The notes: generated by a model from the sequence alone, not told the origin. A stretch of DNA of 64,000 bases from Jacaranda mimosifolia (GCA_018894105.1 CM032121.1:6614507-6678506), one strand, 5' to 3'; positions 1 through 11,610 are shown, counted from the first letter of the stretch. Numbers and translations: made by a program.

Positions 1-145
1 CATAAATTCACAATATGAGAATTTTTAGCTGCATCATCTGACCCGGAGTATATAAAACACAGTAGGATAAGTAAGTGCTCAGCTGCTAAAATGACATCTA
101 ATCTTTCTTTTTCTTTTTTCTTTCTGTTTTCATATGATGATATAG

Positions 146-1076
146 GAGAATTTTCAATTCCATGTGCCTCCTGCGGGGCACCTTGCAATTTGCGCACAGC
201 TAATACTCCGGCTAATAGAGGGAGAAAGTTCTATTCATGTCAAGCTCAAGGATGCAACTTCTTTGTGTATGTCGAATTATGATTTATCAATTTACTGTTT
301 TATTATGTCATGGGTTCTTTGCATGAAAATTGCCCTAACATTTTGGTCCAGCATATCCTGGAGTTACTTCATATTTACAATATATACTGGTGCCTCACCT
401 GGTATCCAATTGTTTGTAGCTCCACTTTTATGATGCATGGCTCTTTATTTTGATTTGCTAACATCCTTTATAGCAACAGAGAATTCTATCTCACTATCAA
501 CTGATGCATTACGATTGATTATGATGCTAGATCAAATTTATGTAAGAAAGTGACTATGATTTGTCTACACAATTTAAAATATTCCAGTTTTACAAAATTA
601 TCACTATCTGTAGAATCTACATTTGCATGATTAGGCACCTCAAGGGAGACCAAATTGACGTCTTCCAGTATGTAAACTTTGAATCTAGCTCAGTTTACTG
701 AGGAAAAATGATTAAACTGAAACAACCAAATCAATAAGGAAATATTTTGAAATAAACCTGAGGTTATGAGAGGACCATAGTTGTTTTTGTGGACAAATTT
801 GAATTTAAAGCTTTTTCTTGTTTATTGGTTAACATTTGCCTGGAATGCAGTTGGGAGGATAACGCCAACAATGGAGGAACAAGCTCAAGAGGAAGCATCA
901 GTAGATCCGCATCTAATCCCAGCAGGAGAGGTGGTCGTGGCAGGAGTAACCGAAGTAGAGGACGTTCAAATGATGTAGCGTTTGTGTCTGCTACTGGTGA
1001 GCCCATATCTGGCAGGTGCTTTATTTGTGGTGATCCATCGCACTTTGCAAATGCTTGCCCAAATCGTGGTAGGTAA
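146..1076 (+). CDS. TOP3A: DNA topoisomerase III alpha-like, last two exons (partial, copy A)
   Basis: Two exons can be read: 146-266 (after acceptor ATATAG, donor GTATGT) and 851-1076 (after acceptor ATGCAG), ending in TAA. Joined, they encode a GRF zinc finger (CASCG, then NRGRKFYSC, then C-x-FFVW, with the Trp codon completed across the junction), a Gly/Ser/Arg-rich linker, and a CCHC knuckle ([14 protein letters not shown]). Plant topoisomerase III alpha, the strand-passing enzyme of the RTR/BTB complex that dissolves recombination intermediates, has this kind of zinc-finger tail. The catalytic core would lie before base 1, so it is not known whether copy A is the true gene end or another fragment. 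Both reading frames here are open. Confidence 0.7.
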
Positions 1077-1738
1077 CCTTGTGAGATTAATGCATTTATG
1101 TCTATACAAAAGGGGAGAAGTTTAACCGTATCTTTTGTTTATCAACCTTAACTGTTTGTTAGTCAATTCCATATTATATAAAATGCCAATCGGTTGATGG
1201 TTGTAGACATCTGGTTGAAAAAGTATTCTTTTGAGTCTTTGACATAAAAGATAATACATGTTGCAATCACGTGTTCTACCAAAGATGTAATGATAATTTC
1301 CTATCCTATAAATGAAGTTTAAATCATGCCCTCCCCTCTCCCGAAAAGAAATTATAAACATAATTATTCAGTTTTAACTAGATGTCATATTCAAATGTTT
1401 GTTAATTGATCAGGTTTTGGTGGGTGATCCATCTATATTAAGTGGTGTTTGGATAGAACTTATAAACTTTTCAAAATGTCTTATAAAATACTTGAAAACT
1501 TATAAAATATTGTAAAGTATTCAATCAAAATTTTAAGTGAAGGTTTTATAAGATCTCAACAAGATATTTAGACAGTGATTGCTTGTGGGATATTTCTCAC
1601 ATTTCATGTCTCAAAAATGTGAAACATGAGTGGAATCATGTTTGGTTGTGAGATCCATTTTTGGTTTGTGAGGCAGATTTCAAATTTAAAAGCAAATGGT
1701 CTTGTAAACAATTTTTTCACTTTTTTCAAGGATGGAGT

Positions 1739-1741
<3 letters not shown>

Positions 1742-1794
<53 letters not shown>
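1742..1794. repeat. (CT)n microsatellite
   Basis: Uninterrupted CT dinucleotides for about 53 bases, found only in unit A because the surrounding block is missing from B and C. Confidence 0.95.
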
Positions 1795-1798
<4 letters not shown>

Positions 1799-3002
1799 CC
1801 CAATTTGAGTCTCTTATATCCCAATTTTGGAATTAAATATTTAATTAATTTATTTTGTAGGTTTTTGTTAAAAATTTCTGATTTAATTATTAAAATTTAA
1901 ACTTGACAATTTCAAATTCATGAAATTATTTATAACCAGATTAATTGAAAACATCATGAAATTGATTGATTGAAAATATAATATTCATTTTTGTAGGACA
2001 TACTATTAAATTAGTGAATGAATATATATAATATATTTTAAAATAAAAAAATTCTATGTATTAAATTTATAATTTAATTCCACCAATTTAGTTTTTGGAA
2101 AATTAAATTAACAAAAAGGAAAAAATAATAGATTTAATGGCACTTATTTTGGACTATACACAAATTTTTTGTATTATTTTTGAAATTATATTTTAATTTT
2201 TTTATTTTATTATATTTAAAAATTTATAATTTTTTTAACTATAAAATTCCAAACAAAACTAAAAATCAAAACTCACAAAACAATAACCATATCTCATACA
2301 AATATCTTAAATATATTTCAAAAACAACCTCACAACTTCAAATCACATGAACTCATTACATCACTATAATCATTGCATTTTATTTTACAACCAATTACAA
2401 CCTTATCTCCCTTTCTCATATTTTTTAAATACCAAAATATTTTCAAAATCTCTAAAACACAAACATGAAACCAGCCTCACAAGCATTTGTTTAGCTCCTT
2501 TAAAAAATAAGTTAATTTATTTTTTAAATTTTAACAAACTCCTTAATACTAATCATAAGAATTATAAAATTGTCATTATTAATATCTTATAAACTTTATT
2601 ATTTTATTTTATTCAAATACTTCATGAATTTATTTTTAAATAAGATTAGCATCTTATAAATTTAAAAAGGATTTCATAAAATGTAGAAGTTCCTAATGTT
2701 TTCTAAATAAGTCAAACACTCTTTGTATTCCTAAAACTTATTTTTGCAATTTTATTTATGCTGAGATGGAGAGTGAGATTTAATTAGAGTGGCCTTGCAA
2801 ATAGATTCTTAAGGAATTAATGTAGATTGCAAACAGATATAACTGGTATTACTAAAGAAATAACAAAAACGGAACTAAAGAAATTATAAACTTGGAACTA
2901 GATTTTATGGATTAGACTTTATGATGAAACTTGCTGCAGTATATATGTAATGGTGAAATATTATTATTATCATTCGCATTAGCAGCCAAACAAGGGAAAT
3001 GT

Positions 3003-3046
<44 letters not shown>
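3003..3046. repeat. (AC)n(AT)n microsatellite just downstream of the reductase stop
   Basis: Compound AC then AT run, 11 bases from the reductase stop codon. In unit B it is reduced to a short AC/GC tract and in unit C to an AC tract with a CC interruption. Confidence 0.9.
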
Positions 3047-3057
3047 GAAGAACTTCA

Positions 3058-4710
3058 TTAAGCGAAGGCTGCCAATTTGGGTTTGGGTGGATAAACAAGG
3101 CAACGATTGAGAAGGTCATCAATTGAAGTGTAGTTGTGCTCAGGGTACAGCTGAGAAGCCTCCAAGTCGTCTTCTCTGAGTTCAAAACTGACCTGAGCAC
3201 CGGCTACGAATATGTTGTGAAGAATGGCCACTGGTATGTTGTCTGGGAAAGGTAAATCTGCATTCACAAATGGAATCAATTTTCTACATTTCAGTATATA
3301 TACACATTTTTTATCTGTCTACTAAAATGATGTCCTCTATTCCACTGTGCATTTTGAACAATAATTGAATTGTATACATTGGTTAGTGGTTACACGTAAT
3401 AATTGCAGTGAGTGGATTCAATTTTAATTTGTATGTGTGTGCATCTAAGATGTATGTTATGCATGTTTCATGAAGTGGGCTGCCGAAATTTTTACTCTGG
3501 GACTGGTTGATGAGTTCTTGCTCAGGAACATGTTTTCTTGTAATAGAACGTCCTGTTTTTCTCTCCCAAGCAGCAACCAAATCTAATTGAGAGACGATAT
3601 TTTTGGAGGGCCTGTAGATAATGACTCTGTTGGCTGCTCTAGGATCAGTTGCAGCTTTCACTGTGTAGATTGCAACATCTTCTTCGTAGTTCAACACAGC
3701 TGCACATCAATATTGCAAATGTTTCATTAGTGTTACTAATACAAATTTGCAAATTATATATATATATATATATGTAATATATTGAGGTACCCTTGGCTTC
3801 GCCATCTCCATAGAGAGTGACTTCATCGGATTCGTGATGTGGATGGAGCAAATAGCCAACAAAATATGCTGCGAACGAGTTAGCAGATACATAGGTAAAT
3901 GGGATCCCTGCTTCCTCAGTTGCCCTCCTTATCTTCTTCTTATTGTCAAGTAGCTTCTGGAATGGCGGCAGTGCCCCACTTACCCTGTCTACTTCATTCC
4001 CAAATTCTGATGGAACAAACCTCTATATATATTTTAACCGCCCAGTTAATAAACACACACACGCGCGCGCACCCGTGTGTCTCTGTGTGTGTTTTTGTGT
4101 GTCTACATGCGTGCCAGGCCCTGATACAAATAAATATTCAAAGTGAAATAAAGAAATACTACACCTTTATGTTGCCAGCCTCTTTGATGGCACTGATTAT
4201 CTTGAGTTGATCAAGATGTTGAGGGACGGCTAATGCTGATATCACAATATCTACCTCTTTCGTCACAGAAATGAGTTTTTCATGTTCATCCAATTCTCCC
4301 TGTGTAAAAACAAAGATCAAGAATGGAATATGTACCATCAACAGATATACTTTGTCTATATTCATTAAGTTTGAGTAGGAGATCGGAACATGAAATGAAA
4401 TAGAGATCTTAAAATGGTATTTACAATTTGGATCCTCTATAGGTACATGCATCCATCATGACTACTTCATTTTAAATTAGTTTAATTAAGGTATGAAAAA
4501 TCAGTAAATATATGAACATACTTGGCAAACAATAACTCCGATAGACTCCAAATTCTTGAGAAGTTGAAGCTTCAAAGGATCGGTGTGGGGTTTAACGGGA
4601 CGAACATAGGCATAAGCTGTATGGCCCATGGAAATGCTTGCGTTGATCAAGTACCTACCAAGGTAGCCAGTAGCTCCAAATATCAGAATTTTGCTCTTTC
4701 CAGCAGCCAT
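3058..4710 (-). CDS. Eugenol/isoeugenol synthase-like NADPH-dependent reductase, copy A
   Basis: Five exons with GT-AG introns: 4522-4710, 4165-4299, 3791-4022, 3496-3699, 3058-3257. Conceptual product 319 residues, the usual length for the PCBER/PLR/isoflavone reductase-like (PIP) family of cytosolic NADPH enzymes. Residues 12-18 are the GATGYLG dinucleotide-binding loop; RFVPSEFG starts at residue 109; the NKKKIRR segment places the family's catalytic Lys at about 136. The C-terminal half ([49 protein letters not shown]) resembles eugenol and isoeugenol synthases, which reduce coniferyl acetate to phenylpropenes, more than PCBER; this assignment is from memory. An alternative is another PIP reductase. 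No stop, frameshift or lost splice site is visible. Confidence 0.85.
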
Positions 4711-4828
4711 GTAAAAACTTTATATGTGTATCTATAACTTCTCACTCTGTCTGGACTCTCGTCTATCCTATGTTAGCTCTCTCTCTGTGTGCGCGCGCAA
4801 AATGCAAATAGAATTTGGCAGCAGAAGC

Positions 4829-4837
4829 CTATTTATG
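4829..4837 (-). promoter_or_regulatory. Probable TATA box of reductase copy A
   Basis: CATAAATAG on the minus strand, about 120 bases before the ATG at 4710. The interval holds a GA-rich, CG-repeat-containing leader (about 4750-4800). A GTTAGT MYB-type core lies just upstream, at about 4842-4848. Confidence 0.5.
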
Positions 4838-4993
4838 AGGGACTAACTTCGCTTGGGTGTAGCTAGACTGTGTGTATATATATCTGTACACTAACTATTA
4901 TAATTATTTATAGTTAAATTGATTTCATTAAAGTATATCAGTTAGGGAGATTTTTTTTTTCTTCAATAATTTATATGCATATGTGCACCAAAG

Positions 4994-5130
4994 AGTCTCC
5001 CATATAATATGAGAGATCAAGACTTTGCCAATTGGTATGTGGCCTAGTTGCATAAGTCTCTCACATTATATGAGAGGTCAGGAGTTTGAGCCATAACAAA
5101 CTCTTGATATGCGTGCGTGTGCATAAATAA
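4994..5130 (+). mobile_element. SINE-like remnant with a duplicated body
   Basis: AGTCTCCCATATAATATGAG (4994) recurs as AGTCTCTCACATTATATGAG (5055), each followed by similar GATC/GGTC-AG text. The second copy has an A-box-like TGGCCTAGTTG before it and a B-box-like GAGTTTGAGCC after it, then an A-rich end near 5125. This is the pattern of tRNA-derived SINEs, but the match is weak. Confidence 0.35.
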
Positions 5131-5389
5131 ATAAAAAAAATCTAGTTAGGTTTGGATGCACATAGAAAGAAACAAGCTATTATAAATTTGCAATCTATAT
5201 TTTTTCTTTTCTTTCTTATTAAATTATACTAATTGACCATATTTATTTTCTTTCTAAATGGAAATTTCCAGGTGGCTTTAATGATTTGCTTTTTTAAAAA
5301 AATCTCACTCCATAATAACAATTTTCTAAGGGTAAAAAAATATACATTATCAACATTATTTCTGCTTCTAAAAGGTAATAATATTTTTT

Positions 5390-5460
5390 TCAGGCCGTAG
5401 TTGTTGAGTTGGGAGGCTCAAGACTATAGTTTTTAAGACTTTAGTTCGAATTTTGCCTAT
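5390..5460 (+). mobile_element. tRNA-like remnant (possible SINE head)
   Basis: GGCCGTAGTTGTTGAGTTGG resembles a degenerate A box, and TTAGTTCGAATTTTG about 45 bases later resembles a B box. No cloverleaf with a clean acceptor stem can be folded, so it is not a functional tRNA. Confidence 0.3.
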
Positions 5461-5563
5461 GTTTTTATTGAATATATTCATAGAATAAGAATAGTGGTAC
5501 ATGATTAATGAAACGTATCTGTTGATACTTGATACACTACCTATGTGTACTTTTGAAAATATG

Positions 5564-5567
<4 letters not shown>

Positions 5568-5594
<27 letters not shown>
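5568..5594. repeat. (CA)n microsatellite
   Basis: CA run that is two repeats shorter in unit B (around 35539-35562). Confidence 0.9.
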
Positions 5595-5977
5595 TTTAAT
5601 AAATATATATTTGTTAAGATGAAAAAATTGGTGGAATTGATTTAATAAATCTTTTATGAGTTTAATTTAAAATAAAATATAAGTGTTAATGCAAGTATTA
5701 AGTAAAATATGTATACTATAAATATACATATATAGTATTAGATTACCACTTGATCAATCAGTAATGACTATTAGTTAGGTTCGCATATATATGTATATAT
5801 ATTAGATATTCCAATTTTGAGATAATAAGTTGTAATTTAACTTGAAAATATTATATTATTACTAAGAATTAAATTATTGAGACTTTAGGAATTGATAATA
5901 AAGACAATAGGTATCCTAGCTAGTCCTAGAAGGTAAATAACTAGGTTCTAGTTGTAGTAAAACACTTTTCCCATACA

Positions 5978-5984
5978 TATAAAT
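5978..5984 (+). promoter_or_regulatory. TATA-like motif with a leader-like sequence but no gene
   Basis: TATAAAT followed by a CA/CT-rich leader of the kind seen in plant 5' UTRs (CTACAATCTAAAACTCTAGC and on). No open frame follows: the first ATG (about 6150) opens a frame of only four codons. It may be a decapitated promoter, a non-coding transcript start, or chance. Confidence 0.2.
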
Positions 5985-8271
5985 CCCTACAATCTAAAAC
6001 TCTAGCCACACAATCAAATTTCTTCAAAAAGAAAGGGAAGTTGAGTAAGTGATTTTGGGGCAGTCATCGGTGGTGGTGTTGGTTAGTTAGCTTCTTCATT
6101 CTATTTTCTTCAAAGAATTAGGTTCAAACCTTTCTTCTTTTAACTGTTAATGGCTAAAATTTAGAGTGTCTGATGCTGGAAATTGTTGAAATTTTTTCAG
6201 CAAAGAATTATGACTTGTTGGAAATTCAATACACACTGATACTGATGCTGTTCCTCCCCCCCCCCCCCACTCTTACTCCCTTGGTCTCAAAAATCTCTTA
6301 TTGTTTTTGAGAGAGTTTTGGGAAATTACTGAATGTCTGAAGTTGATCAGTGTATGGGATTTTAATAGGGGTTTAGATTGTCAAATTTTGTCATGATATG
6401 AAATTGATTTCTTTGCAATGCTGAGTTCATTAGATAAGTAGTACAAACTGAGGAATTAGTCTTTCTCTTTTTCTTTTTCTTTTTTTTTTTTTTTGAATTT
6501 GATTAAAGGTAATACAACTTGTAAAATGGAATTGCTCGCAACCGTGTTTAGGACGTGATTAGTTTATTTGGTTGATCATGACATCTGCATTCCATTTAAT
6601 TCAGTGCGTGCTGGCATTGGGGCCATATAGGTTGAAAAAAATTATGTTCATGCAAGTTTACATAAATTATGGAGAAGTATTGAAAAAGATCGGTAGTTTC
6701 TTGTCTTTGACTTTGTTTGTTGATTTGTAGAAACCCCAAAATTGACTTAGATTATTTTGGTGCCAATTATAATTGTTGGTCTTGAGGCATACAATAACGT
6801 TATGGCACCCATATGACTAGTTTTGAATAAATTTTATTTGCTAGGTCATCCAACTAAATTAGTGGTTTATGCTAGCCATCTAAACTAGTTTTGGCATGTT
6901 TCTTTAATGAATTAGGTGACTCACAACTGACTTGATTAACTCTGAGTGTGTGATTTGACTTCTAAGATCAATATTGAATGTGAGTGCCTAAACATATATG
7001 TATTATATAGTATTTTTTTTAAAACCCAGAAGGATATACGCTACGTAATTCACTGACAATTTTTTATTTTACACTGCACTATGTATGTATTCCATTGTGC
7101 ACAAAAAAGAAAAACAAATCCTTATTTTACTTCTAGACGAAAGAAAAACATGTGCTTTTATGAACTTTAATGCTTCTAGACTAACAATTAAATTCGATGA
7201 TCAACTGATGACTGAGTTATCTATTACCGCTACTGCTACTATTATTGTAAGTTGGATTCAATTAGGTCTAGGTGTGTGAGGGACTTCACTAAGCAGTAGC
7301 GGGCTTGTTGGTTGAATCCTAAGCCCCCAGGATCTAATCCCTCCAGAGCACAAAAAAAACCGTTTGTAGTTTGGGTGGGTCATAGGAATACCCGAGGACC
7401 TATCAGCCACCTACACCATCATACATATAACATATGGTCCTACTCCTACACTCTTATTTGTTTGTTTAGTAAGTGTAGAAATTAAGGAACTATTTCTGAT
7501 ATATGATTCGTTAAGTTACAACTTCCAAATATTGGGAAGTAAACCAGTTGGGAGAGTCTGCATCAAAGGGTTGATAGGCAACTCCAAATGGGAAACTTGA
7601 ATGGATCGGGGGCAACCATTGGTGGCTGCCCTGACCGTCACTTAAAAAAAAAATAAAAAATTGTAACACAATTATAGAAAATTCAACAAAAAATAATAAG
7701 TGATGACATAAATATTTTTATTAATTATATATTAAGTGATAAAATTTTAATTTCTTGATTTAATGACTTTTATAAATTTAATAGCAATAAGAATAATATT
7801 TAAATTATTATCATTGACACGACAATTTAATGACAATAAAATGCCTGATACAACGCAGTGTAGTGCGCATGAGGGCGCCTTGATAGGACACTTGGATAGT
7901 GCTGGCATTGATCATTGTGCGATGCATATCAGCGTTTGAGTCTGACCCATTCAAATGAAACCGACGGGACACTTAATGTTTATGGACAGTTACTGGATAT
8001 TAAATTCACATCTCGTAGCAGTTGGGAATGTCAAATGCATAGTTTTGCAGGTTGATTTTTATGCAGCTAAGGACTTCACAACTCTGAGATGAGTACTATG
8101 TGCAGGCCTTGGGCAAAAATCTGGCATATATTTTTTTGGTTTAATATGAGAGCAAAGCTGGGTTGCAGCCTGTAAATTTGTATGTTTCTTTGTCATAATA
8201 TTGCTTGCAAGTTGCAACTCTCTCAAGCTTTAATTTCTCCTGCACTATGATATTCCAAGCATATAAGTGAA
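5985..8271. other. Gene-poor spacer
   Basis: No recognised gene. Contents: a C tract at 6256-6268, a pyrimidine/T tract near 6460-6495, a short tRNA-flavoured stretch near 7290-7330, and a sequence ending in an A-rich tail at 7645-7665 that looks like an old retroposed end. An open frame of 64 codons at 7085-7279 has no recognisable similarity and I do not call it a gene. Confidence 0.5.
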
Positions 8272-9035
8272 CAGTGGCGGAGCCAGAAAATATTCTCAGT
8301 GGGGTAAATTTTTTTATTAAAGTAGATCACATTAACTAATTAATTAATATAATAAACATCTAATTCGGAATTACAGCACGTTATTTCCAAAGGCGACAAT
8401 CTGATCTTAATTTAGGTTAGAATAGGATTTAATTGCATATTTAGGTTTTAAAAATATTTTTCGATAGTCAAAATTCTCAAAACTTTGAAAATTATCTTAC
8501 CGATAAAAATAACGTTTATCGATTAAAAATCAAATACCAATAGGTTAAAATTCGAATGTTTAAAGAATTACAAATTAATTAGGGGTATTTCAATAAAAGA
8601 AATTTCAGGAGTTCAAGGGTTCCTAATTCAATTGTAATTGAATTAGGGGAATATCATTTGGGTGAGTTTCAACTATTTATGAAATTAAAATTTAATTATA
8701 GTTTAATTAGGGGAAATTCTAGGTTGTTACATAAAGTAATTTGATTTTTTTTTTTAGTGTATATGATTTTAACTTTTGTGCATTTATATTTTAACACACA
8801 ATTTAAAAAGATAATGTTGAAAATTATACAAATTAATCAATTAGTCACTTCTTTCCTAGTTGAATTATTGACCCCCTCATTAAAGAATTTTTATTTTTTT
8901 CACTGGGTCAATTGAAGGTAAAATTTATTTTTTCGAAAATATTACATATATATATACACACACACATGTATAAGGAGAAAAAAATATTCAGTGGGGTCAT
9001 TTGACCCCACTGAACACTGCGTGGCTCCGCCGCTG
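8272..9035. mobile_element. Non-autonomous hAT-type MITE, 764 bp
   Basis: The ends are inverted: CAGTGGCGGAGCCA at the left and TGGCTCCGCCGCTG at the right. The flanking 8-mers TAAGTGAA (8264-8271 and 9036-9043) are identical, and an 8-bp target duplication with CAG/CTG-type ends fits the hAT superfamily. Just inside the ends, GTGGGGT-type words recur. It has no transposase and is AT-rich inside. Confidence 0.88.
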
Positions 9036-9043
9036 TAAGTGAA

Positions 9044-9648
9044 GGGTGTTTACTGCTTAGTGGATAGGCTGACTATCTGGTGTACAACTAAGCCGCACAA
9101 TGGACGAAAAGCTAATCGATGCTGATTGCTGATGGTACATATTTTTCCACAATGATACGCATGGTATGACCCAACGAGCTAAACAAATATCATTGCTTAA
9201 TGTAGAAAATTTTGAATCCGATCAAAATAAAAACTAACATGAAATTGGTCTAGAGTGCATGTCTTTTCACAAGACTTAAAAATTTAAGAATTTCATAGTT
9301 ATAAAATTATGGAATGCCAACTTTTATCACTTGATTAATCACACAAATACTCCACACCTTGCTTTTATATTTTACTTTTCTTTAAATCTAGAACTAAAAT
9401 TAGTTCGGATTTTTTTTTAATTGTTATCATATATATATAATTGATTTATCATATCTTAACTAATTTTTAAATTCAAAGAATACAAAGTGTGGAGTTGATT
9501 TTTATGCTTGTATCAATTTTTTTAAAATCTTAATCCTTAAAAAGAATAAACTAGTCACACATTAAACATAGCGCAGTTATATCAAATCAAGGAGAAAGAA
9601 AGTATTTATAATAAATTAATAGAAAATATGATATTTATTTTAAGAAAA
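9044..9648. other. AT-rich spacer
   Basis: I see no gene, RNA gene or repeat structure here beyond AT-rich sequence. Confidence 0.4.
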
Positions 9649-9768
9649 TTTTTAGAACATAATATATTGAAGCTGTTAGAAAAAATATTTCTTAAATTCA
9701 GTAACCTACTCATTCCTAACACAAAAATTCATGCATCTTTTTAATTTCATTTTGGAAAGATAGTTCAC
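9649..9768. repeat. 120-bp direct repeat, left of the CACTA element
   Basis: TTTTTAGAACATAATATATT through AAAGATAGTTCAC. Repeated at 14005-14124 with one visible mismatch (AAAGATAG versus AAAGCTAG). Much too long to be a CACTA target duplication, which is 3 bp. Confidence 0.9.
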
Positions 9769-9779
9769 CACTACTAAAA

Positions 9780-10335
9780 AAACAGACTTTTAGTGACTGA
9801 AAAATCGGTCACTAATTCAGCAAAAATCGGTCACTGACGTAATTAGTGACCGAACTGCGCGGTCACTAAAACCCTCGTTACTAATTCAAATTAGTGACCG
9901 AAACCATCATCGGTCACTAATTAGTGACCGCCCATCGGTCACAAATTTTAAAGTATCGGTCACTAAATTTTTTCAAGGCCATACATTAATCGGTCACAAT
10001 TGGGTCACTAATTAGTGACTGATTACTAATTGGTCACTAATTAGTGACCGAAATTCAGTAACAAAATATCAATATTCGGTCACTAATTAGTGACCGAAGT
10101 TCGGTCACAAACAATCGGTCACTAGTTTATGACCGAAATTCCGTCACAAAGTATCAATATTCGGTCACTAATTAGTGATTGATTGCTAATCGGTCACTAA
10201 TTAGTGACCGAATTTCGGTCACAAAATCATCGGTCACTAATTAGTGACCGAATTAGTGACCTTTTCGGCCACAATATGTCACAAATCAATGACTGAATTT
10301 CAGTCACTAATTAGTGACCGACCGCGTTTCGGTCA
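9780..10335. repeat. CACTA left subterminal repeat cluster
   Basis: More than twenty copies of the 8-bp word TCGGTCAC or its complement, many fused into the palindrome CGGTCACTAATTAGTGACCG. In CACTA elements such arrays are the binding sites of the TNPA-type protein. Confidence 0.85.
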
Positions 10336-10597
10336 CAAAAATTTATTTGCACCAAAAATAATTTATTTAAAAATTTTGAATTCCATTTCAAAATAATATA
10401 TAATGAATATTTCACAATCATAGCCCATCATCAATTTATAACTCTAAAAATATAATCCATACCATCAATGCATAAGCATAAAAATAACAATTCATACAAC
10501 CATAATCCAAAATCACATGTTTAAACCAACCCATCCAAATATAAGTTTAAATATCAACAACAGTATGTAGTACAAAAATAGGCAAATAACCATTAAA

Positions 10598-11477
10598 CTA
10601 ACTCTCATTGTCACCCCCGTTATTGTCATTCGAACCACCACCATGCACTGCATTCAACTTTTCCATGCATGTTGTCAATGTCGCCATTAAAGCTTGCTCC
10701 CTCGCCTTTGCATCTTCAATTATTTTCATGAAAATTGCTTCCCTATTTGCAGCCGCTTCCCTCTCCTTAGCAACTGCCTCCCTCTCCCTAGCCAAATGCT
10801 CATCAACAACTTTTGTAATTGTTTCTTGCAAGTAGTCATGTGTAACATGGTTGTTGATTGATCTTGAGGAGGTCTCAGTAGCAACAATGTCACAGCAATG
10901 AAATGTATTCCCATAACCATACACCCTACCCTTCATAGCACCGCCACTAATCTCAACCCATTTTTGTGCATCAAAGGAGCTTTCTGGAGTTGAGTTACTG
11001 TCAAGATTACTTGCATGTGTTCTATACTCCTCCTACACAAATTATCACCATTACTTGCAACCAAGCGTGCTCTAATTATAAGTTATAAAAATAACTAATC
11101 CACTTCTTCTATATCCTATAACTACACCAATATAGTATCTTCACTATTAAAATAAAAGTTCCTATAAATCCAAACAATTGCCACATGATTACCAAAAAAC
11201 ACTCAACTTAATCCAATAAATAAATCCAAATAAAGAAACTAAAAATATTATCACCCTAACACTCCAACACACTTACAACCATATTCAACTTTTCAATACT
11301 AAGTATGTACAACACACTTTCTGTAATTTGGTAATAGTATTTCCAACCCAAAAATGTTCAACATAAAAGAAACACTTACTTGGACCCTCTTGGATTTGTT
11401 GTCGACATATTCACCTCTTCCTTGTGCTTTTCGGTGAGTTCGGTCATGAACCTCCACTTGGCTAACCACTATGCCAC
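10598..11477 (-). pseudogene. Ptta/En/Spm (Transposase_24-like) protein, C-terminal exons of the CACTA element
   Basis: Two exons on the minus strand, about 11380-11477 and 10598-11032, with a GTAAGT donor and a TGTAG acceptor. The first gives an HDRTHRKAQGRGEYVD segment and the second FDAQKWVEISG, KGRVYGYG and a long charged, coiled-coil-like tail rich in Glu, Arg, Lys and Ala. These are the landmarks of the plant Transposase_24 family, the second gene of many CACTA elements. The upstream exons are not evident, so it is treated as a remnant, although these two exons are open. Confidence 0.7.
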
Positions 11478-11610
11478 CTGTGACTACATTAAAATAATAA
11501 TATTAACACTTGCTCTAAATATTAAATGAAATTGAATTTAGAAATGGAAAAAAACCATTCTACGCATATTAAATGAAATTGCACTCATTCATTTTAGTGT
11601 CTTTTTTGTA

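Larger units (their letters stand above)
1077..3057. other. AT-rich intergenic DNA between the TOP3A tail and the reductase, with an extra block of about 0.9 kb
   Basis: I see no gene. From about 1442 (GTGTTTGGATAGAAC) to about 2717 (AAGTCAAACAC) the ends form a weak inverted pair typical of small plant MITEs. Inside, bases from about 1568 to 2490 are absent from units B and C. That block carries short inverted ends (TTGCTTGTGGG near 1580; CCTCACAAGCA near 2475) and the CT microsatellite. Whether it inserted in A or was deleted in B and C cannot be decided here. Confidence 0.5.

Noticed and set aside
789..1076. A single 95-codon zinc-knuckle gene starting at ATG 789
   Set aside because: The first 20 codons cross a clear acceptor (ATGCAG at 845-850) and translate intron. 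Splicing to the GRF exon completes the FFVW motif, so it is an exon of the TOP3A tail.
1742..1794. Serine/leucine repeat peptide translated from the CT run
   Set aside because: This is simple-sequence translation with no coding context.
5390..5460. Functional tRNA gene
   Set aside because: Only box-like words are seen; stems do not pair and the B box is degenerate.
7085..7279. 64-codon open frame in the spacer
   Set aside because: No known domain, AT-rich composition like its surroundings; conserved between units only because all the DNA is.
9780..10335. CRISPR-like array of regular repeats
   Set aside because: The repeated words are palindromic, irregularly spaced and lie at a transposon end in plant DNA.
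10608..10835. Plus-strand open frame over the Transposase_24 coiled coil
   Set aside because: It is the complement shadow of the charged coiled-coil region on the minus strand.
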